DNA of 10,556 nt from contig JAISWC010000249.1 in the NCBI GenBank assembly GCA_031271245.1, positions 1-10,556 of the forward strand. The letters run 5' to 3'. Below the pieces are notes generated by a model that was not told the origin of the DNA, made no database searches, and saw nothing but the letters and a program-made list of their open reading frames with translations. How positions within the stretch are numbered: the first letter of the stretch is position 1; each line of letters starts with the position of its first letter. The DNA is from Tannerella sp. Lineage in GTDB: Bacteria; Bacteroidota; Bacteroidia; Bacteroidales; Tannerellaceae. Below are positions 1-5,861 of the stretch, one piece after another. A program made the translations under genes and the position numbers.

Positions 1-1457
1 GCCAGATACGAAATCATCGACCATTCATACGTACTGCCGGTTCCCACTCTGCTGCTGGCGGCGTTGATCCAGGACACTTCGTTGTCGGGATAGTTGGTGG
101 CCGAGATACTGGTCGATTCGTCACCCATCTTTTGGGTGGTATATCCCAGCAGCGCTTCGACATGATGCTTTCCGGCAAACGTTTTGTCGTAGTTCAGCGT
201 ATTTTCGACCAGCCAGTTCACGTTTTTCTGCGTGTCGTACCGTCCCGTGGCGGGATTGGGCGGCGCCGAGAAAAGCTCGCCGTTTACGTCGCTCGGAATC
301 CATTCGCGATAGGTTCGGTTGTACAGTTCGATATTGCCGCTGATGCGGTACTTCAATCCGTCTAAGATTTTGACATCCGCATAGATGTTGTTGCGGGTAG
401 ACATGCGTGCCTGGGGATATTCGCGTTTCTTCAATGCTAAATAATAGTTGGGAACGCCGAACATGGAGGGCTGCGAATAACTGATCGGGTACGTCCCGTC
501 ATCGTTTTTATACTTCAACTGCGGATCCATCAGCATGGACTGTACGAAGAACGAGCTACCGCTGCCGTCTACCAGATTCCCCAGTATGTTGTTGGTGATA
601 TACGAGGCCGAAAGATTCAGTCCGAAGGTCACCCGCTCCGAAGCATGGAAGATGTTGTTGGCGCGTCCGGTAAACCGTTCCGACCAGGTATTGATCAGCA
701 CGCCCTCGGTCTTGTTGTAGTTGACATTGACCGACGACTGAATTTTGTCTGTCCCCGACGTAAGCCCCAGGTTGTAATTCTGGGTCATGGCCGTGCGCAG
801 CAGGAGGTCATACCAGTCGGTGCCTTCCTGCACGCTTTCGGGATTTGCCCAACATGCGGGTACGCCTCCGGTATATCCCTCATATCGGGCCTGATCTTCG
901 TAAGTTTCTTTTTTGAACTGGGCAAATTCCTGTGCATTCATAAAGTCCGGTTTCCCTCTGCTACTTACTTTCTCCCAGCCGACGTTCGAACTGAATTCGA
1001 TCTGCGTTTTGCCGGCTTTGGCCATTCTGGTCGTTACCAGGATGACGCCGTTGGCCGCCCTCGAACCGTACAGCGCGGCGGAAGAAGCGTCTTTCAGGAT
1101 GGAGATGTTTTCGATTTCGTCGGGACTGAGCGCTTCCAGCCCCGTTGTGGCCGGGAAACCGTCGATGACCACCAGCGGCGAGTTGCCGCCATTGGGCGAG
1201 GCCTGCCCCCGGATACGGAAAATCAGACCGCCGTTCGGTGCTCCGTTCGCCTGATAAATCTGCACGCCGGAGAATTTCCCCTGTAACTTCTGCGCCACGT
1301 TGGGAACGGGCATGTCCGCCAGTTCATCCGTGTTCAGTTTACTCAGGGCGCCCGTCACCGATCGCGCTTTCTGTGTGCCGTAGGCGACTACGACCACTTC
1401 ATCCAGCGCCCTGGCGTCTTCTATCAGCTTGATCGTGAGCGATTTGCCCCCCCCCCC
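1..1457 (-). CDS. SusC/RagA-type TonB-dependent outer-membrane transporter, plug and barrel part (3' end off window, frame-shifted from its N-terminus)
   Basis: Outer-membrane TonB-dependent transporter of the SusC/RagA family, which takes up oligosaccharides, peptides or other large nutrients, usually with a SusD-like lipoprotein. I translated this frame by eye from the poly-G tract to the left edge and met no stop. It opens with KSLTIKLIED and the TonB-box-like ALDEVVVVAYG. The plug domain follows (NVAQKLQGKFSGVQIYQ, then the RIRGQAS and PLVVIDGFP motifs typical of SusC proteins, then a DASSAALYGSRAANGVILVTT-like stretch), then aromatic-rich strands of the beta barrel. About 480 codons are present; the family usually totals about 1000 residues, so the rest of the barrel, and any susD, would lie to the left. 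The frame has no start of its own at the right place; its first internal Met (codon 1311-1313) lies inside the plug, so translation depends on the N-terminal piece at 1424-2059 being in register. Family assignment is firm; the substrate is unknown. Confidence 0.9.
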
Positions 1458-2059
1458 TCGGATAACACGCTGATTTCCTGCGTGATATATCCGATAAAAG
1501 AGACCTGCAAAATCGCATTCTCCGCCACGTTCAGACTGAAATTCCCGTTCACGTCAGTCGCGATTCCGTTGGTCGTGCCTTTTTCGAGAATATTCGCTCC
1601 GACGACGGGTTCGCCGTTCACGTCGATCACTATCCCGGTCACCCTGCGGTCGTCCTGCTGGACAGCAGCGGGCTGCACCGCGGCGGGCGGCAGTTTAACC
1701 AGTACAATGTTCGCGCCTTCCACGATGTACCTGACGTCCGTTCCGTTAAACAGTTCGGACAGTACTTCGGGTACATACTTTCTCCTGACGTTCATGGAGG
1801 TTATCCGGTTCACGTCCACTTCCTCCTGGCTGTAGAGAAACAGATACTCCGTTTTCTCTTCAATCTGCCGGAGGATTTCCTTTACGGTCGCGTCTTTCGC
1901 TACAAGGGAAATCTTCTCTTCCTGCGAATCTGCGTCCGTCGCATAAATGCCCATGCAGCACATAAATAACAATACAAGCTGCATTTTCATAATTCGAATC
2001 ACATGTCTTAAATTCATTCCTTTTTGAATTAAACATTTTCTATACAAAATCTTTTTCAT
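1424..2059 (-). CDS. N-terminal piece of the SusC/RagA-type transporter: signal peptide, STN domain and carboxypeptidase-regulatory-like domain
   Basis: This 211-residue frame is the front end of the transporter at 1-1457. Residues about 15-42 form a signal peptide (basic start, then MQLVLLFMCCMGIYA). Residues about 48-122 fit an STN (secretin/TonB short N-terminal) domain, with VKEILRQIEEKTEYLFLYS. Residues about 139-200 are a carboxypeptidase-D-regulatory-like beta sandwich (VTGIVIDVNGEPVVGANI, GTTNGIATDVNGNFSL, VSFIGYITQEI). The natural protein ends at SEGGG; the final ANRSRSS is a shifted read-through ending in TGA at 1424-1426. In SusC proteins carrying STN, this domain often links the transporter to a FecR-type anti-sigma factor, but no fecI or fecR is visible here. 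The start ATG (2057-2059) follows an A-rich AAAAGAGA leader as usual in this phylum; Met15 or Met24 would also leave a usable signal peptide. No TTTG / TAnnTTTG promoter is recognisable upstream. Confidence 0.88.
   Translation of the reverse strand: MKKILYRKCLIQKGMNLRHVIRIMKMQLVLLFMCCMGIYATDADSQEEKISLVAKDATVKEILRQIEEKTEYLFLYSQEEVDVNRITSMNVRRKYVPEVLSELFNGTDVRYIVEGANIVLVKLPPAAVQPAAVQQDDRRVTGIVIDVNGEPVVGANILEKGTTNGIATDVNGNFSLNVAENAILQVSFIGYITQEISVLSEGGGANRSRSS
1447..1457 (-). repeat. 11-base poly-G tract (coding strand) causing a frameshift in the SusC-like gene
   Basis: Eleven C on the plus strand, eleven G in the coding direction, at the linker between the carboxypeptidase-regulatory-like domain and the TonB box. 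With 11 G the upstream frame reads SEGGG then ANRSRSS and stops. With 12 or 9 G it would read SEGGGGKSLTIKLIED or SEGGGKSLTIKLIED and continue into the transporter. Both halves keep intact family motifs right up to the tract, so this single site explains the break. Confidence 0.9.
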
Positions 2060-2078
2060 TCTCTTTTAAATTATAAAG

Positions 2079-2102
2079 TTGATAATAACATTGATAATAA
2101 TA
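2079..2102. repeat. Two abutting 12-bp direct repeats upstream of the SusC-like gene
   Basis: TTGATAATAACA (2079-2090) is followed at once by TTGATAATAATA (2091-2102), 11 of 12 bases matching. The repeats lie 20-43 bp before the ATG of the SusC-like gene, where a core promoter or operator would be. No normal sigma-A-type promoter is seen here, so the repeats may be a binding site for an alternative sigma factor or regulator. That role is inference. Confidence 0.55.
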
Positions 2103-2114
2103 TTGTTTCGATAA

Positions 2115-2133
2115 AAAGTCAGATACTGACTTT
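2115..2133 (-). terminator. Hairpin followed by a T-run, minus direction
   Basis: AAAGTCAG / CTGACTTT arms (8 bp, perfect) with a 3-base loop at 2123-2125. Read in the minus direction the stem runs into TTTTTAT. It lies 55 bp upstream of the SusC-like ATG and about 70 bp beyond the stop of the small ORF at 2204-2488. It fits an intrinsic terminator for transcripts arriving from that side, or an attenuator in the susC leader. The stem is A+T-rich, so the strength is uncertain. Confidence 0.45.
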
Positions 2134-2137
2134 AGGC

Positions 2138-2171
2138 GCCGGAAAGTGTTATAACCGTTTTCCGGCTTTTT
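2138..2171 (+). terminator. Strong plus-strand intrinsic-terminator-like hairpin with no plus gene before it
   Basis: Arms 2138-2148 (GCCGGAAAGTG) and 2156-2166 (CGTTTTCCGGC) pair over 11 bp with two G-T wobbles, around a 7-base loop, followed by TTTTT (2167-2171) on the plus strand. This is a classical rho-independent terminator shape. The plus strand to its left is antisense to the SusC-like gene, so it would stop antisense transcription, or serve as a structured leader for minus-strand transcripts. Confidence 0.5.
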
Positions 2172-2203
2172 GGATTGTTTGATTGCGCTTCTATTTCATA
2201 GGC

Positions 2204-2488
2204 CTATCGTTTTAAAGGGTTAATCACTCGATGCGAACAGGTAAAGGTAATCGGAATAGCCGCCGCTATTCCCGGCCGTTCGCACCACGGATGGACTGCT
2301 CTGTCCGCCGGCTGCAGCGATTCGACACGCTGCCCGCCGCCGGGCATGTACACCGGCGCGATGTCATACGGGGTACGAAGCGCCGTAAAGTCCTTCCGGG
2401 TTCTTTCGTCCGCCTCCGGCCCCTGTTGCGCGCGTTCCCTTTTCTGTCGGGAGGCTTCGCCGGCCCTATCTTTTTCAAGCAATTCCAT
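2204..2488 (-). CDS. Small hypothetical protein, 94 residues, unrecognised
   Basis: I do not recognise this protein. It starts at an ATG (2486-2488) after an A-rich stretch and ends in TAG. The first half is charged and helix-prone (MELLEKDRAGEASRQKRER, QGPEADERTRKDF), the second half is rich in Gly, Pro and Cys (APVYMPGGGQRVESLQPAD, PWCERPGIAAA). No signal peptide or membrane segment is seen. The stretch is visibly richer in G+C than the A+T-rich DNA on both sides, and codon third positions in this frame favour G and C as in the neighbouring real genes, which is the main argument that it is coding. Against it, two other frames are open across much of the same stretch, and one of them (minus) ends in a plausible-looking tail (YSDYLYLFASSD, stop near 2220), so this may be a decayed, frame-shifted remnant. 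It lies on the same strand as, and between, the CotH-like and SusC-like genes. Confidence 0.35.
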   Translation of the reverse strand: MELLEKDRAGEASRQKRERAQQGPEADERTRKDFTALRTPYDIAPVYMPGGGQRVESLQPADRAVHPWCERPGIAAAIPITFTCSHRVINPLKR

Positions 2489-2701
2489 CTTCGTTTTGTC
2501 TTGCGTTATATATATAGTACGTTTCAGAAGGCCGACCGCCTAGTTGAAGAGGCGATTTTTACCTATAAAAAAACATAAAACGGAAAAGGGGCAGAAGAAG
2601 ACAACTCGTAACCCGACGCTCATACGCTGATTTGCAACGGGTTGGAATCCGAGTGTTAAAAATGAAGGAAAGCACAGAAAATTCATCCTTTCGCGTCCCC
2701 T
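2489..2701. other. Non-coding stretch with no recognised gene
   Basis: A+T-rich spacer between the small ORF and the 7-bp repeat array. It contains an alternating TATATATATA run near 2507-2516 and a weak 5-bp stem (CGCCT 2537-2541 / AGGCG 2550-2554) followed by ATTTTT on the plus strand. I see no tRNA, other RNA gene or convincing promoter. Confidence 0.5.
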
Positions 2702-2757
2702 CAATCTCCATTCTCCATTCTCCATTCTTCATTCTCAATTCTCAATTCTTCATTTTA
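2702..2757. repeat. Degenerate 7-bp tandem repeat array (8 units) abutting the CotH-like gene's stop codon
   Basis: Units in plus orientation are CAATCTC, CATTCTC, CATTCTC, CATTCTT, CATTCTC, AATTCTC, AATTCTT and CATTTTA, with no spacer between them. The last unit (2751-2757) contains the TTA that is the TAA stop of the minus-strand CotH-like gene. Read as protein on the minus strand it gives MENGEWR-like peptides, which are an artefact of the repeat and not a gene. Confidence 0.8.
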
Positions 2758-4815
2758 CCAGCCTGCTGTTACGGCGTCCATCCATACCGTGCGTCGGGCG
2801 AGGAAGATTTTGAGTTCCTGCACTTCGTTTTCCCATGTTTGGAGGACGGGTTCCTTCATGATGGTTTCGGCAAAGGTATCGTCCCACCGTTCGTAGTTGG
2901 CCAGCGCCGAGAGTCGGATGTATTGTGCCGTTTCGTTGATGAACTGGTAGAGCAGCGGGAGGTCGTCTGTTTTCATCTTAGTCCAGTATTTTTTGACCAC
3001 TTGCCGGAAATAGGGGTCTTCGAGCATTTTGCTGTAATATTCGTAGATGTCAACTTCATACTCCGGACCTATCTCCTTGGCTACTTTCCAGTCAGGATAG
3101 GCATAGCCGAAACTGCAATCCAGATCCCAGATGGGTGAGCGGCGGAGCAGGCCATCCGTACTGTTTTCGACGAAATAGTATCTGTTCGGGTCGATGGAGG
3201 CGATAAACTGGCTGACGATGTACCATTGGGCAAAGGATTCCACGTCGATGTATTTTCGATATCCGGTTGCGGTACTGAAATCGTAGCGTTTGAGTGCAGC
3301 CTCGAGACCGTTGATCAGGTTCATGAAATACACCGTATTTTCCGCTGTGGCCGGATCGGGCGCCTTAAAGGTGTACGGGTATTCGTAGGAAACCGAGAGG
3401 GCATAGAAGGGTTCCAGGTTATAGAAATTGACGTCTAATTCGCCGACAAATCCGCTGTCGTCCACATTGACTCGATCCGGAGCAGCTTTCACATGTTCCC
3501 CCAAAAGATACTGTCCCTCATATTTGCCGTTGAGAAAGACGTCGACGTATTTCATGCGCGGCGTCCAGGGCATCCCCGTGAGCCGGCTCAGTTCGAAGCC
3601 GGCGGCTGTGCGCAACAGCGACCTGTCCGAATAGTTGGCCAGCAGCACCCAGTCCTTGTCCGCCGGCATACCGAGCATGGAGGCTTTTTCGTCGAGTTTG
3701 ATACGGTAGGGTTTTTTGGGGAAGAAGGTCCAGGTTGAATTGCCGCGTCCCCGGATTTTCATTGTCCCCGTGTAGTCATTCCCGTCCAGCGTGTTCGTGA
3801 TGGAGAGGGTTGCGTTCACGTAATCTTCTTTCGAGGTAATGGGCTGCCGGTTGGTGTTGATGTGGACCATCGGCAGGCCGTTGAAGGCATACACCCTGAC
3901 GGTGTAATTTTTGGTTCTACCTGCCGTGTCGCGCACGGTATAGACGACCGGCGAGGAGAAATCCACGCGCGTGACGCCGCTCTCCTGTACCTGATTTCCA
4001 ATCTGCACGGAGTTGCCTTCAAACGTGAATACGGGCGTCAGCAGCTTGTCGGCCATGACATAGGGCGCCAGTGCGCGGATCACGGTATCGCTTATTTCAC
4101 ACGCCACATCGTCCAGAAGCGACAGCGGATTGTTCGACGCCTTGAAGGCAAACGACAGGATACGCGGTTCGTCTTTATACTTCGGCAGCCGGATCACGGT
4201 CGGCGGTTCGCCGATCAGCGTCACCTCCACATAATCGGGATGACGGGCGTCCACCTCGCGGAACATCAACTCGCCGCCGGCCTGTACGCCGGTAGAAGTC
4301 CACGTGACGCCTTCGTCGACCGAGGTTTCCCATTCGAATGATTCCGGGTGAATGCGCACCTGCGGCGTGACGCCCGAGACACGCAAATAACCCTCCGCCC
4401 CGTCCGGAATGCGTTTGCCGCCGAGCGTCCAGTACCACACGCCGTCCGTCTGTTCCACGCCGATTTGCGGTGTATCTTCTCCCGCGCCGCCGTGATGTAT
4501 GACAATCGGCTCATGGAGCGCAAAGGTCATCGTATACCCCGAACCGTCGGGGAGCGGCGTCACCGACTTCACATAGTCATTGGCCTGCAAGACGCCGATC
4601 ACGCCCTGTATGGCCGCGATGTTGCCGTTCACCGTCTGCTGCCAGGCTTCGAGCGTAGCCACACGTTCTTTCAGTTTATCCACGTCGTCCGAAAGATCGG
4701 TACAGGCGCAAAATACACATGCCGCTACGGACATGCCACATGCGAAGCGAATCATTCGTCGCTTCAGCATGGTCACAGTTAAATTCAACCAGTTGTTCGT
4801 TTTCATTGTTCCCAT
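2755..4815 (-). CDS. CotH kinase family surface lipoprotein
   Basis: A 686-residue exported lipoprotein with a C-terminal CotH-type domain. CotH of Bacillus spores is an atypical protein kinase for coat proteins; the target in Bacteroidota is unknown. Residues 17-38 form a lipoprotein signal (basic MLKRRMIRF, then a hydrophobic run) with Cys38 as the likely lipidated residue; acidic residues follow (TDLSDD), as in surface-exported lipoproteins of this phylum. Residues about 40-75 look like a short coiled coil (DDVDKLKERVATLEAWQQ). Residues about 80-210 resemble the DUF4988-type N-terminal region, and about 212-312 form a beta-sandwich spacer. The CotH domain begins near 315: KIRGRGNSTW (353-362), KKPYRIKLD (367-375), WVLLANYSDRSLLR (389-402), and SPIWDLDCSFGY (560-571), the PIWDxDxxFG motif typical of the family. 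The start is uncertain: Met16 (ATG near 4770) would give a more ordinary signal peptide than Met1. A canonical promoter lies 76-107 bp upstream. The stop codon is embedded in the 7-bp repeat array. Confidence 0.9.
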   Translation of the reverse strand: MGTMKTNNWLNLTVTMLKRRMIRFACGMSVAACVFCACTDLSDDVDKLKERVATLEAWQQTVNGNIAAIQGVIGVLQANDYVKSVTPLPDGSGYTMTFALHEPIVIHHGGAGEDTPQIGVEQTDGVWYWTLGGKRIPDGAEGYLRVSGVTPQVRIHPESFEWETSVDEGVTWTSTGVQAGGELMFREVDARHPDYVEVTLIGEPPTVIRLPKYKDEPRILSFAFKASNNPLSLLDDVACEISDTVIRALAPYVMADKLLTPVFTFEGNSVQIGNQVQESGVTRVDFSSPVVYTVRDTAGRTKNYTVRVYAFNGLPMVHINTNRQPITSKEDYVNATLSITNTLDGNDYTGTMKIRGRGNSTWTFFPKKPYRIKLDEKASMLGMPADKDWVLLANYSDRSLLRTAAGFELSRLTGMPWTPRMKYVDVFLNGKYEGQYLLGEHVKAAPDRVNVDDSGFVGELDVNFYNLEPFYALSVSYEYPYTFKAPDPATAENTVYFMNLINGLEAALKRYDFSTATGYRKYIDVESFAQWYIVSQFIASIDPNRYYFVENSTDGLLRRSPIWDLDCSFGYAYPDWKVAKEIGPEYEVDIYEYYSKMLEDPYFRQVVKKYWTKMKTDDLPLLYQFINETAQYIRLSALANYERWDDTFAETIMKEPVLQTWENEVQELKIFLARRTVWMDAVTAGW

Positions 4816-4890
4816 TGTTTTACAGCTATTTTTTTCTATTGTTTCTTCTTATAAAATAAATTTCAGTTAGGCTCTTCGGAAAAAGCGTTC

Positions 4891-4922
4891 CAAAAATACA
4901 CTGTTTTTTAATGCCGGCCAAA
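4891..4922 (-). promoter_or_regulatory. Bacteroidetes-type promoter for the CotH-like gene
   Basis: On the minus strand TTTG (4919-4922) is followed after 20 bases by TATTTTTG (4891-4898), an exact match to the TTTG-N19/20-TAnnTTTG promoter of the Bacteroidetes primary sigma factor. Transcription would start around 4885-4890, giving a leader of about 70 bases before the ATG at 4813-4815. Confidence 0.75.
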
Positions 4923-5049
4923 TTATTATTTGCACCCATGGATGACTTTTTTAATTCCGGAATCACTTTTTTCACTACTCTTGCGGCTCGGCGCAGGTTC
5001 TACCTTCGCCAAGCATACGCTTTTATTTTTATGGGAATGATTTTTTTGC

Positions 5050-5057
5050 TACTTTTG
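5050..5057 (+). promoter_or_regulatory. Probable -7 element for the four-helix-bundle gene
   Basis: TACTTTTG at 5050-5057 matches TAnnTTTG and is followed by CG, a common form in this phylum. No good TTTG is found 20 bases upstream, only a T-rich run at 5031-5040. A weaker copy of the same motif (TACTCTTG) lies at 4976-4983. The gene's ATG is 114 bp downstream, so the leader would carry the TCCCAA repeats. Confidence 0.5.
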
Positions 5058-5127
5058 CGACTGAAGTTTTAGGGACAATAGAGACAATTTGGGAAAGTAG
5101 AGCATTATCGGAAGACAGACCCTAATG

Positions 5128-5156
5128 TCCCAAGAAGTCCCAAAAATCCCAAGAAA
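5128..5156. repeat. Three TCCCAA-type short tandem repeats in the leader
   Basis: TCCCAAGAAG (5128-5137), TCCCAAAAA (5138-5146) and TCCCAAGAAA (5147-5156) lie head to tail, in units of 10, 9 and 10 bases, 15 bp before the ATG at 5171. The place is where an A-rich translation enhancer is expected in Bacteroidota. They could also be a slippage-prone spacer. Confidence 0.6.
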
Positions 5157-5170
5157 AGAGCAAAAGCAAA

Positions 5171-5755
5171 ATGAAAGCAGAAAACAACAAACAGGGTTTT
5201 ATCCCCAAACACGACGGCTACCGCAACCTCATCAGCTACCAAAAAGCCGAAATCATCTATGACGGCACGGTATATTTCACCGGTCGCTTTTACAGAAAGC
5301 CCGACCGGACTATCGACCAGATGGTGCAGGCTGCCCGCAGCGGGAAACAAAACATTGTGGAGGCAAGTATGGCTTCTGCCACCTCAAAGGAAACCGAAAT
5401 CAAACTCGCTAACGTGGCAAAGGCGTCGCTCGAAGAACTGCTGATAGATTACGAGGATTTTCTGCGAACGCGCAATTTGCCCGTTTGGGGAATAGAACAT
5501 CACCTGACTGCGCGTTTTCGCGAGCTGAACCGAACGTCCGGTGCCACCTATCAAACCTACATCAAGGCAATAGAAAATGAAAGTCCCGAGATTTGTGCCA
5601 ACAGCATGATTTGCCTGATAAAAATTGTCACCTACCTGCGGGCAAAACAAATACAGCAACTTGAAGAAGATTTCCTGGAACACGGCGGCCTGCGCGAAAG
5701 AATGACAAAAGCAAGAATCGAAAGCAGGAATAAGAATAGCGGAAGCAACGGATGA
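5171..5755 (+). CDS. Four helix bundle protein with C-terminal suffix domain (S23/Avd-like fold)
   Basis: A 194-residue cytoplasmic protein without signal peptide or membrane segment. Residues about 20-160 look like the four-helix bundle of the S23 / 23S-rRNA intervening-sequence protein family. The conserved core is AARSGKQNIVEAS (54-66), then SKETEIKLANVAKASLEEL (72-90), equivalent to the family's helix that ends in an NIAEG-like turn. The C-terminal part, about 105-180 (WGIEHHLTARFRELNR, CANSMICLIKIVTYLRAKQIQQLEEDFLEHGGLRERM), fits the four-helix-bundle suffix domain found in longer members. The biological role of these proteins is unknown. The fold is shared with Avd, the accessory protein of diversity-generating retroelements, but no reverse transcriptase or template/variable repeat is seen in the window. 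The ATG at 5171 follows an A-rich stretch (AAAAGCAAA). It is a single gene between the divergent CotH-like gene and pdxS, and is visibly richer in A+T than pdxST. Confidence 0.85.
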   Translation: MKAENNKQGFIPKHDGYRNLISYQKAEIIYDGTVYFTGRFYRKPDRTIDQMVQAARSGKQNIVEASMASATSKETEIKLANVAKASLEELLIDYEDFLRTRNLPVWGIEHHLTARFRELNRTSGATYQTYIKAIENESPEICANSMICLIKIVTYLRAKQIQQLEEDFLEHGGLRERMTKARIESRNKNSGSNG

Positions 5756-5761
5756 CTTTTT

Positions 5762-5788
5762 GGGCAAATGCATCCCATGCGTTTGCCC
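5762..5788 (+). terminator. Strong hairpin after the four-helix-bundle gene
   Basis: GGGCAAATGCAT (5762-5773) pairs with ATGCGTTTGCCC (5777-5788) over 12 bp with one G-T wobble, around a CCC loop. It begins 7 bp past the TGA. No T-run follows on either strand (plus side continues TAAATACCC), so it is not a classical intrinsic terminator, but its place fits an mRNA 3' end. It lies upstream of the pdxS promoter and so outside the pdxS transcript. Confidence 0.5.
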
Positions 5789-5790
5789 TA

Positions 5791-5810
5791 AATACCCTTT
5801 GAAAGGTATT
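5791..5810. promoter_or_regulatory. Inverted repeat over the pdxS promoter, candidate operator
   Basis: AATACC (5791-5796) and GGTATT (5805-5810) are perfect inverted arms, and the centre (CCTTTGAAAGG) is itself palindromic. The right arm overlaps the presumed -33 element of pdxS. It could bind a dimeric repressor; which protein is unknown. Confidence 0.4.
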
Positions 5811-5839
5811 GGCTGTTTTATGCGGAAGTTGTACCTTTG
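5808..5839 (+). promoter_or_regulatory. Bacteroidetes-type promoter of pdxS-pdxT-trmB
   Basis: TACCTTTG (5832-5839) matches TAnnTTTG exactly; ATTG (5808-5811), 20 bases upstream, matches three of four bases of TTTG. Transcription would start near 5845, leaving a leader of roughly 15-20 bases before the ATG at 5862. This placement also argues against a pdxS start further upstream. Confidence 0.65.
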
Positions 5840-5861
5840 CGCCTCTTTTGATAACGACATT

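Noticed and set aside
2537..2560. Possible plus-strand terminator, 5-bp stem then ATTTTT
   Set aside because: The stem is too short and no credible plus-strand gene precedes it.
2231..2578. Plus-strand 115-codon ORF opposite the small minus ORF
   Set aside because: Composition is Arg/Pro-rich as expected for the complement of a G+C-rich minus gene, and it has no recognisable domain or start signal.
2540..2725. Minus-strand 61-codon ORF starting MENGEWR
   Set aside because: Its start is made by the 7-bp repeat array and the remainder is A+T-rich with no gene-like codon use.
5760..5861. A 34-residue N-terminal extension of PdxS from an upstream ATG
   Set aside because: It would span the hairpin, the inverted repeat and the TAnnTTTG promoter element, and known PdxS proteins start at the MTEIRKETG position.
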